This document shows, in pieces, positions 8,658-17,423 of a stretch of 46,086 nt of DNA (position 1 is its first letter; each line of letters begins with the position of its first letter). Source of the stretch: an uncultured Pseudomonadales bacterium (lineage in GTDB: Bacteria; Pseudomonadota; Gammaproteobacteria; Pseudomonadales; Azotimanducaceae); assembly GCA_947258825.1 (NCBI GenBank), contig CAMYJX010000029.1:1-46086 (forward strand), written 5' to 3'. Both the position numbers and the translations under genes were made by a program. The notes under the pieces were generated by a model. The model was not told the DNA's origin, did no database searches, and saw only the letters and a program-made list of their open reading frames with translations.

Positions 8658-9263
8658 CTAGTAGTGCCTGAGCGTAAAGGTTCGCGACCAGCGCCCCCAG
8701 AGGTCCACGTGCAGGCGAAGCGCCTCATCCCGGGCAAACAGCTTACTCTTGAAGCGTCTCGCCGGGGCATTGAAGTAGTCGGTGTAGCTATAGAATCGGG
8801 TTCTACCGATCCCGCGCAGCGCCTCATAGCAGGACGCCCGCATCAGGGGCGCGAGATTGCGCCCACGATAGGCGGGGTCGGCATACGCGGCGAAGAGGTA
8901 GGCTTCGTCGTCCTCGAGGGGTCTGAAGTTGGGCGGATAGCTGAACGCGTCAAGGTCACACCACATCTTCGCGACGACCTTTGCGCCGTCCTCCACGATG
9001 AAACACTTCTTGCCGTCCGCCAGCCAGCTTGCCACCTCTTCCCGCCGCTGGGCGGGCTGAAGCCTCAGCAGCGCATCGATGTCCGCGACGTCAGCGAATC
9101 GGGAAGGCAGCTCCGACGTTGCCACCCCCAAGGCTGAGGGCGTTTCGCCCTCCCGCACGGTAAGAAACGGGTTGATGGCGATTCCGAGGCGACGCAAACC
9201 TCTGAAAAACCGGGGTAGAAGGCGGCTGGGTTTAGACTTAGGGTCAGTCGGGGAAAGATTCAT
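8658..9263 (-). CDS. GNAT-fold N-acetyltransferase-like protein
   Basis: About 201 residues. The region AYLFAAYADPAYRGRNLAPLMRASCYEAL matches the GNAT core: a beta strand, then the acyl-CoA pyrophosphate-binding loop (R-G-R-N-L/G-x pattern) and the following helix. The acceptor substrate is unknown. ATG 9263 (MNLSP) is preferred because the longer frame to 9353 would overlap the next gene by 62 bp. The N-terminal ~60 residues are basic and not family-specific. It lies just after the ketopantoate-reductase-like gene in the same orientation. Confidence 0.75.
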   Translation of the reverse strand: MNLSPTDPKSKPSRLLPRFFRGLRRLGIAINPFLTVREGETPSALGVATSELPSRFADVADIDALLRLQPAQRREEVASWLADGKKCFIVEDGAKVVAKMWCDLDAFSYPPNFRPLEDDEAYLFAAYADPAYRGRNLAPLMRASCYEALRGIGRTRFYSYTDYFNAPARRFKSKLFARDEALRLHVDLWGRWSRTFTLRHY

Positions 9264-9291
9264 GAAAATGCCTGGGCAACTTCGGGCGCCG

Positions 9292-10347
9292 CTACGCCGG
9301 CAGTGCGCATGAATTGCGCGAAAGGTTCTGGTCAACTCGCGCCACAATCTCATTCAGAACGGGCGACTCCATACGCCGCTGCAACGCCAGCAGTTGGACG
9401 AGCTTGTCCACGCGCTCTATGTGAGCCGCCCCACCAGCCAGCGCCCGAGCGGCTGAGGACGGCCCTTTGAGAAAGCGGGCGGCGGCCGCGTACTTTTCAA
9501 AGGACACCAGATCTTCCGCGCTGGCACCCAGCGATCGGCACAGCTCCAGCACCCATTCGTAAACCGATCGTGACGCCTCGAGGTCGCTGTGGACCGCTGA
9601 TTCGATGGATCTGATGCCGTCTGTGGTGACGCAGCGATAGTTGCCCGTTATCAGCATCGGCCACTTCGCCAGAGGAACGAAAATCGACTCATGAACCCTG
9701 AGCTTGACCGGCAACTCAACGCGGCCCGGCCCACCTGTGAGGCTCGACGAATCAATGCTGGCAGCCAGGCTGCGAAGCATCGCGTTGTGCGCCTCATCTT
9801 CGAATCGGCCGCATTTGAAATTACTCGGCAGCCTGACGTCGATGCTGTTGAGGGGCCCGCCAGCCGCACGCGATGCCTGAGGATCCGCGCTGCAGTGCGT
9901 GATCAGCTGTGGATCCAGGACGCTCCAGACAGCAGGTTCGGTGTAGCAGGGCCGACAGCTTTCAGCGTCGATCCCGGGAATTCGGGCCAGGAACGGCGGC
10001 GGTGGCATGTTCATGATGGAAAGACACGGCACCTTATGGGCTGCCACCGAGGCGAGCAAAGCACGGACGTCATCGAATCGATACTGCGGCTCCTGCATCG
10101 CCAGAACCACCAGATCGAAGCCCGCCGGATTCACTTCACCGGGCGGGCGAGCCGAGAGCCGACCGGGCAACATTCGGGAATCCAGCGATCGAACCTCTTC
10201 ACTACCCTTTACAGGCAGCGCCACCCGAATGCCCTCACGATCGATCAGGCTCGCTTCGGCGGGCAGACAGACGAGCTGTACGTCGTGTCCGGCAAGCAGC
10301 AGCTTGGCGGCAAATAGCGACCCGTAGGAAGCGCCAAATATGAGCAC
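9292..10347 (-). CDS. Ketopantoate reductase-like (ApbA/PanE family) dehydrogenase
   Basis: A 351-residue NAD(P)-binding protein. The N-terminus gives the Rossmann strand and glycine loop VLIFGASYGSLFAAKLLLAGHDV, then DLVVLAMQEPQ, as in PanE. In the C-terminal helical domain the PVKLRVHESIFVPLAK segment lines up with the PanE motif containing catalytic Lys. That Lys is kept, but the Asn four residues later in PanE is His here, and the later Ser/Glu region is hard to align. So it belongs to the superfamily but may not make pantoate. The start is GTG 10347; an upstream in-frame ATT (10365) would give a more typical MTTSQS lead. It is divergent from the Rieske gene, 209 bp away. Confidence 0.72.
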   Translation of the reverse strand: MLIFGASYGSLFAAKLLLAGHDVQLVCLPAEASLIDREGIRVALPVKGSEEVRSLDSRMLPGRLSARPPGEVNPAGFDLVVLAMQEPQYRFDDVRALLASVAAHKVPCLSIMNMPPPPFLARIPGIDAESCRPCYTEPAVWSVLDPQLITHCSADPQASRAAGGPLNSIDVRLPSNFKCGRFEDEAHNAMLRSLAASIDSSSLTGGPGRVELPVKLRVHESIFVPLAKWPMLITGNYRCVTTDGIRSIESAVHSDLEASRSVYEWVLELCRSLGASAEDLVSFEKYAAAARFLKGPSSAARALAGGAAHIERVDKLVQLLALQRRMESPVLNEIVARVDQNLSRNSCALPA

Positions 10348-10556
10348 GCTCTGAGATGTAGTAATGACGGATGGCCTCTAGGTGGCGAGCCGGGTTGGCC
10401 TACAGTTATACCAGCTGAACCCCCTGCCTTGAGTGTGGCCCTTGTAACCGAATCGTAATCGGGGCAGTGCCCTTTCCCTCCTGAGGGTTCCGCTGGCATG
10501 ATCTCTATTCGAACAGGCCTGTCATCCAACTCATTCAACCAGCTAGGGGCGGGGTC
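10348..10556. promoter_or_regulatory. Divergent intergenic region between KPR-like and Rieske genes
   Basis: This 209-bp gap must hold promoters for both flanking genes. I see no convincing -35/-10 pair. Just before the Rieske ATG there is a strong purine-rich site (aggggcgggg). A short inverted motif, ccctcctgaggg, is centred at about 10482 and could be an operator half, but this is weak. Confidence 0.3.
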
Positions 10557-11801
10557 ATGACCATCAAGATCGTCAATCACACAGACAAACCTGCCGTCAT
10601 TGAGAATTACTCCACGGATCGCTATGTGGATCGCGACTACATGGAGCGGGAATGGGCTGGCATGTGGCGCCAGACCTGGCTGCTGGCGGGCCTGGAAAGC
10701 GATCTGAAGAAGCCCGGCGACTACTTCGTATTCGACATGGGGCGCGAGCAGATCCTCATAACCCGCACAAAAACGGGCGCCGTACAGGGCTACTACAACG
10801 TCTGTCAGCATCGTGGCAATCGGTTGGTCAACGACGAGCGGGGGCACGCTGACAGTTTTCGCTGCGCCTACCATGCATGGACCTACGATACCGAAGGTGT
10901 GCTCAAGGTTGTGCCCTACGAGGAACGTTTCGCCAAAGGCGTCCCCTGCGCGGACCGCTCGCTGCGCAAGGTCCATACCGACCTCTGGGACGGCTTCGTC
11001 TTCGTATCCATGGCCGAAAACCCGCAGCCGCTGTTGAGCTTTCTCGGACCGTTGGTGGAGCTGCTGGCGCCCTATCGTTTTCACAAGATGGTGCTGGTCG
11101 AGGATCAGACCGCGCGCCTCCAGTGCAACTGGAAGGCTGTGATAGACAACTTCAGCGAGCTGTATCACGTGGATTTCCTTCACCCTCAGCACAAGCGCAT
11201 GGTCGACTGCTGCAACGACACCGTGCACCTGTTCCCTCATGGTCATACCGGGCTGGCGGTACCCGGCGCCACGATCAATCCACGTTTTCCGGTTCCCCAG
11301 GAGCCGACAGACATTCAGTCTGCCCAGCTGCAAAGCCTGGGTCTGGACCCCGCCGACTTCGCCGGCCGAGTGCTGGACGTTCGCGAAGCGGTGCAGAAGC
11401 GCAAGCGCGAGGTCGGCCGCAACATGGGCCTTGACTACGCCTCTTTTTCCGATGATCAACTTTCCGACGTCTGGCAATACAACCTGTTTCCCAACGTCAT
11501 CTTTTCCTTCACCCCGGAGCACTGCTGGGTGATGCGCCCGCGTCCGCACCCGACGGATCCAGAGCGGTGTTACTTCGACAAGCTGTCGCTGCTGCTGTTC
11601 GCGGACCCTGACATCAACCCGGACGCCGCCCCGATCGTCGGCCCGGGGCGACCCGAAAAGCAGAGCGGCACGCGGCTGGCCGAGGACTACGCCCGTCCGG
11701 CAAGGGACGTTTTCGATCACCACGCCATCATCAGCGGCGAAAAGACCATGACCGACACCATCGGCGTCACACGGTTTCAATACCGTGTGGCTCAACGATG
11801 A
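10557..11801 (+). CDS. Rieske non-haem iron oxygenase alpha subunit, C-terminus frameshifted
   Basis: Alpha subunit of an aromatic-ring-hydroxylating-type oxygenase. The Rieske [2Fe-2S] ligands are Cys83-x-His85 and Cys103-x2-His106. The mononuclear iron motif is in DNFSELYHVDFLH, with Glu201, His204 and His209 spaced as in the family. The SRPBCC catalytic domain fills the rest. The last ten residues (after TIGV, codon 404) read TRFQYRVAQR and do not fit. The expected family ending, an SHGF-type motif followed by LNDDEMRVQHFHNEL, is present in another frame downstream. The substrate is unknown, and no ferredoxin or reductase gene is adjacent. Confidence 0.9.
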   Translation: MTIKIVNHTDKPAVIENYSTDRYVDRDYMEREWAGMWRQTWLLAGLESDLKKPGDYFVFDMGREQILITRTKTGAVQGYYNVCQHRGNRLVNDERGHADSFRCAYHAWTYDTEGVLKVVPYEERFAKGVPCADRSLRKVHTDLWDGFVFVSMAENPQPLLSFLGPLVELLAPYRFHKMVLVEDQTARLQCNWKAVIDNFSELYHVDFLHPQHKRMVDCCNDTVHLFPHGHTGLAVPGATINPRFPVPQEPTDIQSAQLQSLGLDPADFAGRVLDVREAVQKRKREVGRNMGLDYASFSDDQLSDVWQYNLFPNVIFSFTPEHCWVMRPRPHPTDPERCYFDKLSLLLFADPDINPDAAPIVGPGRPEKQSGTRLAEDYARPARDVFDHHAIISGEKTMTDTIGVTRFQYRVAQR

Positions 11802-11856
11802 CGAGATGCGCGTCCAGCACTTTCACAACGAGTTGGATCGGCTGATTGGCCCTTAG
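11770..11856 (+). pseudogene. Displaced C-terminal coding remnant of the Rieske gene
   Basis: Reading from 11770 in the +1 frame gives HGFNTVWLNDDEMRVQHF, then HNELDRLIGP and a TAG at 11854. Rieske alpha subunits usually end with a Q-x-G-M-x-S-x-G-F segment followed by an acidic helix that contains HFH. The first part of that segment (about five residues) is missing between TIGV and SHGF. A deletion of about 16 or 17 bp at 11766-11772 would explain both the gap and the frame change. It could be a true mutation or an assembly error. Confidence 0.75.
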
Positions 11857-11869
11857 CTGCTTTCAGGCA

Positions 11870-11898
11870 ATCCGCCTCAACGGCGGATCTTCCTGTTT
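11870..11898 (+). terminator. Likely intrinsic terminator after the Rieske gene
   Basis: Stem atccgcc (11870-11876) pairs perfectly with ggcggat (11882-11888) around a 5-nt loop, followed by the pyrimidine-rich tail cttcctgttt. It lies 14 bp after the Rieske remnant stop and before the convergent metallopeptidase stop. Confidence 0.55.
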
Positions 11899-11919
11899 CG
11901 AGGCCAGCGCCGATTCAGA

Positions 11920-12801
11920 TCAGATAGCGCCGCTGAACGTGTCACAGTCCTGGGGCGAGCCTGAGCGCATCCCCCGCCGGAACCAGTCGACCCGCTGCCT
12001 GGACGATCCGTGGGTGAAGGATTCCGGTTGAACCCGCCGCCCTGCGTTGCGCTGCAGTCGATCGTCGCCGATGGCTGCCGCCGCCTGCAGCCCTTCTTCA
12101 ACATCACCGGCTTCCAGCAGGTCTCGCTGCGCCTCGGCGTGATAGGCCCACACGCCGGCAAAGCAGTCGGCCTGAAGCTCCACCCGGACCTGCAGCGCGT
12201 TGGCCTGAGCGGTGTCCCCTTGCCCCTGCAACCGGCGCACCTGTTGCAGCGTCCCGCTGAGGTTCTGCACGTGATGACCGATCTCGTGCGCAATCACGTA
12301 AGCCTGCGCGAAATCGCCCGGGGCACCGAGTCGATGCAGATCGTCAAAAAAGCCGGTATCGAGGTAGACCTTGCTGTCGCCCGGACAGTAGAACGGGCCG
12401 CTGGCTGAGGAGGCGAAACCGCACGCCGACTGAACCGAGTCCGTAAACAACACCAACCGGGGCTCACGATACGCGCTACCGCCCGCCTGGAACAGGTCAT
12501 TCCAGGTGCTTTCGGTATCCGCCAGAACAACGCTGACAAATTCAGACGCGACGTTCTGATTCCCCGTCGGGGCGCGTGGCCCGGCGGCCGGAGTCGTTGC
12601 TCCACCCGGAGCCTGCAGATCACCGAGCAGCAAGGTGAGCAGCTGACCAGGGTCGCCGCCCAGCAGAACAACGACGACGATCAGAATCAGCCCAAGGCCA
12701 CCGGATTTGGCACCAAGCCGCAGCCGCCGTGGCGCACCGGCGTTGCTCTTTCCACGGATGTCCTCGACGTTGGCGCTACGGCGCCTGCCTCTCCATTTCA
12801 C
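11920..12801 (-). CDS. YpfJ-type neutral zinc metallopeptidase
   Basis: A 293-residue predicted membrane-anchored metallopeptidase. An Arg-rich cytoplasmic head is followed by one transmembrane helix (about residues 36-48, GLILIVVVVLLGG), a variable Pro/Gly/Ala linker, and the catalytic domain with the zinc motif HEIGHH at residues 172-177. Downstream lie VELQADCFAGVWAYHA, which supplies the third ligand, and the closing GDTFSGAI-like end (here CDTFSGAI), both highly typical of the YpfJ/KPN_02809 family. Substrates are unknown. It is a single gene, preceded on the same strand by the LysM gene region at a 42-bp distance. Confidence 0.92.
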   Translation of the reverse strand: MKWRGRRRSANVEDIRGKSNAGAPRRLRLGAKSGGLGLILIVVVVLLGGDPGQLLTLLLGDLQAPGGATTPAAGPRAPTGNQNVASEFVSVVLADTESTWNDLFQAGGSAYREPRLVLFTDSVQSACGFASSASGPFYCPGDSKVYLDTGFFDDLHRLGAPGDFAQAYVIAHEIGHHVQNLSGTLQQVRRLQGQGDTAQANALQVRVELQADCFAGVWAYHAEAQRDLLEAGDVEEGLQAAAAIGDDRLQRNAGRRVQPESFTHGSSRQRVDWFRRGMRSGSPQDCDTFSGAI

Positions 12802-12843
12802 TTCGCTCTCCCCGGTCCAAGGGTGGAAAAAAGATCCGACGGG

Positions 12844-13398
12844 TCAGTCGATCTCGGGAATCCGGATCTTCTGTCCGGGGTAGATTTTGTCCGGATCCTC
12901 GATCACCTCACGATTGGCTTCGAACAGCTGTGGGTACTTCATGCCGTTGCCATAGAACTCCTCGGCAACGGCGTAGAGCGTGTCTCCCTTCTGGATCACA
13001 TAGAAGCGAGCCACTTCGCCGGTTGCCACATCGGGAGCGACTGAAGCCCCGGCAGCGCTGCCGCCAGATTCGGCCGCCGAGGTACCACCCGCCGGTTTCC
13101 GCAAGCCAGCTTCCTGCAACTGCTCCTGGGTAACACTGGGGATCACCGAGATGCCATCGGCATCCACTCTCTCAACGTCTTTGACGTTGCCGGCCATCAG
13201 CACCACTTTCTCTTTCGCCGCCTGATCCGCGGCACGCCCGGTAAGGGTTACGACCCCATCGTCGTAAGCAACTCGAAGGGTATCGACACCCGGGTTGTTC
13301 GCTTGAATGTGCTTGAGAATACTGTCCGCCGCCTCTGCGTCGGTATCGAATACCTTGCGGCCTACATGTTTCGCGAAATCGAGCAGATTGCTGAGCAC
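12844..13398 (-). CDS. BON and LysM domain protein (YgaU/Kbp-like)
   Basis: About 184 residues. The N-terminus (LSNLLDFAKHVGRKVFD) is the family lead, then a BON domain at about residues 22-82 (DSILKHIQANNPGVDTLRV, DGVVTLTG), a Ser/Ala/Gly linker, and a C-terminal LysM domain (YVIQKGDTLYAVAEEFYGN to IYPGQKIRIP). The Escherichia coli homologue Kbp binds potassium and is induced by osmotic stress. GTG 13398 is chosen because agggagag lies 5 bp ahead; the longer frame up to 13500 has no family similarity. Full domain content and usual length suggest the gene is intact. Confidence 0.9.
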   Translation of the reverse strand: MLSNLLDFAKHVGRKVFDTDAEAADSILKHIQANNPGVDTLRVAYDDGVVTLTGRAADQAAKEKVVLMAGNVKDVERVDADGISVIPSVTQEQLQEAGLRKPAGGTSAAESGGSAAGASVAPDVATGEVARFYVIQKGDTLYAVAEEFYGNGMKYPQLFEANREVIEDPDKIYPGQKIRIPEID

Positions 13399-13481
13399 GG
13401 TTACTCTCCCTATGTTGTTGTCTTCAGGCGAAGAAGCCCTGCCAGAGACGCAATGACGAATGGTCGGCGTTCGGCACGACA

Positions 13482-13517
13482 GGTAACCGCAAGAATACAC
13501 CTGATTTCGAACCAGGC
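13482..13517 (-). pseudogene. Degenerate tRNA-Ser fragment, possible att-site remnant
   Basis: These 36 nt match bases 20385-20420 of the intact tRNA-Ser(CGA) at 30 of 36 positions, in the same orientation, without gaps. The identical core is tacacctgatttcga, and the match covers the variable arm and the anticodon arm. The anticodon stem can still pair and the loop still reads CGA. A ttcg that could be the old T-loop lies at about the right distance to the left, but acceptor and D arms are not recognisable. It cannot be a working tRNA. Confidence 0.6.
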
Positions 13518-13588
13518 ACTATTGGATTGAATTCAGAGGGTTAAAGCGCTTCATCAAGCCAGCACGGCCGGCCTGGAGGACGCCCGAC

Positions 13589-15781
13589 TCAGGCGACCCG
13601 GCGTGCGTAAGGGGAAAGTACGCGTGAGAGCTCGTCCATGCTGATGGGTTTCGCAACGTAGTCGCTCATGCCGGCGGCAAGACACGCCTCTCGATCCCTC
13701 TGCATGGCATTGGCCGTCATGGCAATCACCGGCAGGTCGCGCAGCGACGACTGCTGCCCGATCTTCCGGGTGGCCTCGAAGCCGTCCATAACGGGCATCT
13801 GACAATCCATGAGCACCGCGTCAACCCGCATTTCTGCCAGCAGATCGAGGGCCTGTGCGCCATTCCCGGCGAGGGCAACTCGAACTCCCAGCTTCCGCAG
13901 CATGGCGGAAGCCAGCATCTGGTTGGTCTGATTGTCCTCCACCACCAGCACGGTCAGCCCACCGAACCCGGACACGCCCCCGGAAACAGGGGTCTCAGCG
14001 GCCTCTGCTTCGCGGTCGTCAGGCAGCTGCAACCGGACGGTGAAGCTGAACGTGCTACCTCTGCCGGGCTCGCTGTCCAGCCAGATCCGGCCACCCATGA
14101 GCTGAACCAGGTGCTGGGAAATAGCCAGGCCCAGACCGGTACCCCCGTACTGCCGTGTGGTCGACACATCGGCCTGGGTAGTTGACTCGAACAGATCGTG
14201 GAGTTTGTCCGCCTCGATGCCAATGCCCGTATCTTTGACGCTGACCAGCAACTCCACCTCGCGGTCCTGCAGTTGTCGTACCTGCACCTCTACGGTGACC
14301 GCACCCGCTGGCGTGAACTTCAACGCGTTGGAAATGAGGTTCGTGAGCACCTGAGAAAGGCGCAGCGCATCGCCGCACAGCAGATCAGGCACATCGGGCG
14401 CTACCAGCAGGTTGAGCGCGACGCCCTGCTCTTTTGCCGAGTGCTCAAACATAGCCTGCATGTCGCTCATCAGCTTGGCAATGCTCAGCGGTTCTTCATC
14501 CAACCTGAGCTTGCCGGCTTCGATCTTCGAGAAATCCAGAACGTCGTTGATGATTCCAAGCAGCTGATCGGAAGCCCCCTGGATCTTCTCGAGATACCGC
14601 CGTTGCTCCGTGTCCAGATAGGTCTTCAAGGTCAACTCGCTGAAGCCGCGGATGGCGTTCATCGGGGTGCGGATCTCATGACTCATATTGGTAAGAAATA
14701 GGGCTTTGGCCGAAGCCGTTTGCTCTGCCAGCACTTTGGCGACTTTCTCCTCGGACAACCTGCGAGCGAGCGCCAGCGAGGAAATGACCGCAAGTACCAC
14801 CATGCCCAGCTGGCTGATGAACTCCGTCGTAACGGAGAACGGCATGACTCCCTGCATCCGCAGCAGCAGCAACACCAGCGATGCGCAATACACCAGCCAG
14901 GCAAACAGAAACGGGCGGGCGCCCGGGAGGCGGCGGAACGACGCATAAGCGGACGAAAGCGTGGCCAGCAACGGAACCGTTGCCAACACCAGCATCGTCA
15001 TCGAAAAGCCCGCCCCTACGCGCAGGACCGGGTCATTCAGCTGCGGGGCGTCCGGCCACAGGTACTGGGCGCCGAAGCCGAAAACCGTGATTCGATACAT
15101 CACCGCAAACAGCAGCGCCATGGCAAACAGGCCGAGGACCCGCTCGCGAACGATGCCGAAAACGACGAGATTGTAAAGCATCATGATGACCAGCATGCCC
15201 AGGGTCGCCCCCAGCAACAGCTGGGTCCTACTGACGCGTAGAAACCAGTCGACAGCTCCGCTCAATACAGGGGTGACGGCGACCCCGCCTCGGTTTTTGA
15301 GGCGAATAAACACCTCGTGCGCCTCCCCTTTGAGTGCCAAACGAAAGGCAATTTCACGATAGTTCACCATGCGAGTGTCGAACGGATGCCAGGTGCCCGT
15401 GAGCTGCTGTTGAATCAACACGCCGTCGGCAAAGTGAAACATTTCTGCCTCATTGACGTTGGCGGAATTCAGGTTCAGGTAAACGCTAGGAACCACAGGC
15501 TGCTCGCCATCCAGGCGATTGCTGAAGCGGAATCGCAGCCAGACCGAACCTTCGACGAAGTCGAAATTGAGCGATTCGCGCGTTCCGGGCTGCCAATCGA
15601 GCGATTCGCCCCGAAGATGCGTCAGATCCAGCGTCTCCAGCGGATCCATCACATACGCAGCCTGGGGACCCAGCGGGTAGAAGCCCTTCAGCTCACGGAG
15701 GACCAGCTCCCCGTCCGCCGCCCAAAGCGGCGAAAGCCAGCTCGCGAAGATGATGCCCGCTACCCGGGACAGGTGTTTCAA
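13589..15781 (-). CDS. 7TMR-DISM hybrid sensor histidine kinase with receiver domain
   Basis: A 730-residue membrane sensor kinase. It has a signal peptide (1-21), a periplasmic 7TMR-DISMED2-type domain (to about 180), a seven-helix 7TMR-DISM block (about 185-345), HisKA with phospho-acceptor His368 in NMSHEIRTPMNAIRG, and HATPase_c with Asn485 (NLISNALKF), DTGIGI near 517 and GTGLGLAIS near 548. A C-terminal receiver follows with the phospho-acceptor Asp659 in VLMDCQMPVMDG, Thr/Ala in AMTANAM and Lys in AKPIS. The DISMED2 domain often binds carbohydrates or similar ligands. No output domain or DNA-binding partner is adjacent, so the phosphorelay target is elsewhere. Confidence 0.95.
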   Translation of the reverse strand: MKHLSRVAGIIFASWLSPLWAADGELVLRELKGFYPLGPQAAYVMDPLETLDLTHLRGESLDWQPGTRESLNFDFVEGSVWLRFRFSNRLDGEQPVVPSVYLNLNSANVNEAEMFHFADGVLIQQQLTGTWHPFDTRMVNYREIAFRLALKGEAHEVFIRLKNRGGVAVTPVLSGAVDWFLRVSRTQLLLGATLGMLVIMMLYNLVVFGIVRERVLGLFAMALLFAVMYRITVFGFGAQYLWPDAPQLNDPVLRVGAGFSMTMLVLATVPLLATLSSAYASFRRLPGARPFLFAWLVYCASLVLLLLRMQGVMPFSVTTEFISQLGMVVLAVISSLALARRLSEEKVAKVLAEQTASAKALFLTNMSHEIRTPMNAIRGFSELTLKTYLDTEQRRYLEKIQGASDQLLGIINDVLDFSKIEAGKLRLDEEPLSIAKLMSDMQAMFEHSAKEQGVALNLLVAPDVPDLLCGDALRLSQVLTNLISNALKFTPAGAVTVEVQVRQLQDREVELLVSVKDTGIGIEADKLHDLFESTTQADVSTTRQYGGTGLGLAISQHLVQLMGGRIWLDSEPGRGSTFSFTVRLQLPDDREAEAAETPVSGGVSGFGGLTVLVVEDNQTNQMLASAMLRKLGVRVALAGNGAQALDLLAEMRVDAVLMDCQMPVMDGFEATRKIGQQSSLRDLPVIAMTANAMQRDREACLAAGMSDYVAKPISMDELSRVLSPYARRVA

Positions 15782-15893
15782 TGAAGCTCAATTCGCCGCC
15801 CGCAACGCCATATCACCCTCTCGCCAGGCGACGGGTGACCTACTTCAAGTGTAGGTCAAAGCGGCAGAACCATTTCCACCAGTGTGGGTACGG

Positions 15894-16718
15894 TCAGCCG
15901 GCCGTAAAAGCCTCGCTCTCGGACCACAGCCGCTGCCGGAGCTCTTTGTCCTTGGCGGCATCGGCATAGTCGTCCCGCTCACACTGATCAAAATACTCAC
16001 CGTTCGTCGTGGCAAGCCCAGGGTCGCTGGCAAGCATGATGCTTGTCCTGGCCCCTTTCTCGACGTCAATGAAGAACAGGTTGATCAACGACCGCAGGAA
16101 CCACGGCATCTCGCGCATGATGTCCGTTCGTACCGCGCCGGGATGGAGCATGTTGGAGGTGACGCCCGTGCCTTCCAGGCGCTCGGCGAGTTCCACCGCG
16201 AACAGGACGTTCGCGAGTTTCGACTGACCATAGGCTTTCTGCGCGCTGTATTTCTGCTCGCCGCGGAAGCTCTCGAAGTCCATGGCGCCGTTCTTGTGCA
16301 GCTTCGAAGTGACCGTGATAACGCGGGACGGAGCGCTCTCGTTGAGACGCTCCAGCAGCAGGTTGGTAAGCAGAAAGTGAGCCAGGTGGTTGACGCCGAA
16401 CTGAGTCTCGAAGCCGTCCTCGGTGAGGGTCAGCTTCGCCGGAAAGGTTCCGGCATTGTTGATCAGCACATCGAGGCGGTCATAGCGCTCCAGGAAAGCC
16501 TCAGCGAGGTTTCGAACGCTGGCCAAGCTCGCCAGGTCGACTGGCAGATTCGCGGCTTCACCGTGCGCACCGATCTCCTGCAGCGCCGTGTTGGTCTTAT
16601 CCGATTCACGGCAGGCCAGAACTACCTCTGCTCCGAGCTTGGCAAGCTCGATGGCCGTGACTTTTCCTATGCCGCTGTTACCGCCGGTGATCAGTACGCG
16701 TTTGCCATCCATACTCAT
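15894..16718 (-). CDS. Short-chain dehydrogenase/reductase (retinol-dehydrogenase-like)
   Basis: A 274-residue SDR. It has the cofactor loop TGGNSGIG, the Arg after strand 2 (LACRES) that hints at NADP preference, NNAG, and the catalytic Ser (VTVTSKLHK) and Tyr-x3-Lys (YGQSK) in place. The HPGAVRTDIMR loop after strand 6 is typical of the retinol dehydrogenase/WWOX-like branch. The substrate is unknown. A strong gaggaggt lies 4 bp before ATG 16718 and 10 bp before a second ATG (16712), which may be the true start. It is transcribed in the same direction as the isomerase-like gene, after a 90-bp gap. Confidence 0.9.
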   Translation of the reverse strand: MSMDGKRVLITGGNSGIGKVTAIELAKLGAEVVLACRESDKTNTALQEIGAHGEAANLPVDLASLASVRNLAEAFLERYDRLDVLINNAGTFPAKLTLTEDGFETQFGVNHLAHFLLTNLLLERLNESAPSRVITVTSKLHKNGAMDFESFRGEQKYSAQKAYGQSKLANVLFAVELAERLEGTGVTSNMLHPGAVRTDIMREMPWFLRSLINLFFIDVEKGARTSIMLASDPGLATTNGEYFDQCERDDYADAAKDKELRQRLWSESEAFTAG

Positions 16719-16808
16719 ATTACCTCCTCTAGCACAGGGTGCCTGCCGACAGCCAGATCCGCAAACCCGCGGGCACTGTCATCCCGGGGGGCCCATGGTG
16801 TTGGTCCG

Positions 16809-17411
16809 CTATGGCGCGGCCAGTTCTTCTGCAACGAAATCCAGTCGATCCTGGCCGAAAAACATCTCTTCGCCGTTCGCCGTGCGAACGAAGAAGGTTG
16901 GCGCGCCGAAGGCCCCGCGATCTGCGGCTTCCTGGGTGTTGTTCTTGAGCAGGCCCTTCACCTCATCCGTCGCGATCGCCTGCAGGTAGCGATCCGCGTC
17001 GAGGCCAGCGCTTGCCAGAATGTCCCTCAACACGTCGAGATCCGCCAGGTTCAGGCCATCCACGAACATCGCCGGATAGGCCGCGGCCATTAGCTGCTCC
17101 ACCACGCCTTCCCGCTCAGCCAGCGCAGCGGCCCGGTCGGCGGGGAGTATGTTGACGAAGCCGTGGGGATTGGGGTTCAACGTGACGCCGTATCGGCGCG
17201 CGTATCGCTGCAGGTCGCGCATCACCCATTTACCCTTGTTGGGCACCATGACGGGCGAGCGGTTGCCGGTAATCTCATGGAGGCCGATGGTGAACATCGG
17301 TCGCCACGTGGCGGTGGCGCCGGTGCGTTGCAGAATCCCCGGCATCTGGGTCCACGCCAGAAAGCTCGGCGGGCTCAGAAAGTCAAAGAAGATCTCGACG
17401 GTCTTGGTCAT
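16809..17411 (-). CDS. 2-hydroxychromene-2-carboxylate isomerase-like DsbA-fold protein
   Basis: A 200-residue kappa-class GST/DsbA-fold protein. The N-terminal IFFDFLSPPSFLAW carries the conserved Ser that binds the glutathione thiolate in NahD. The C-terminal GAFGAPTFFV, with its cis-Pro, is the second hallmark, followed by GEEMFFGQDRLDFV. NahD acts in naphthalene degradation, but family members occur in many pathways. It sits between two SDR genes, with a 12-bp gap from the SDR upstream in the transcript, which suggests a shared operon for an aromatic or hydroxy-acid substrate. No dioxygenase of a complete nah-type pathway is nearby, so the specific reaction is unproven. Confidence 0.88.
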   Translation of the reverse strand: MTKTVEIFFDFLSPPSFLAWTQMPGILQRTGATATWRPMFTIGLHEITGNRSPVMVPNKGKWVMRDLQRYARRYGVTLNPNPHGFVNILPADRAAALAEREGVVEQLMAAAYPAMFVDGLNLADLDVLRDILASAGLDADRYLQAIATDEVKGLLKNNTQEAADRGAFGAPTFFVRTANGEEMFFGQDRLDFVAEELAAP

Positions 17412-17423
17412 TACGTTGCTCGA

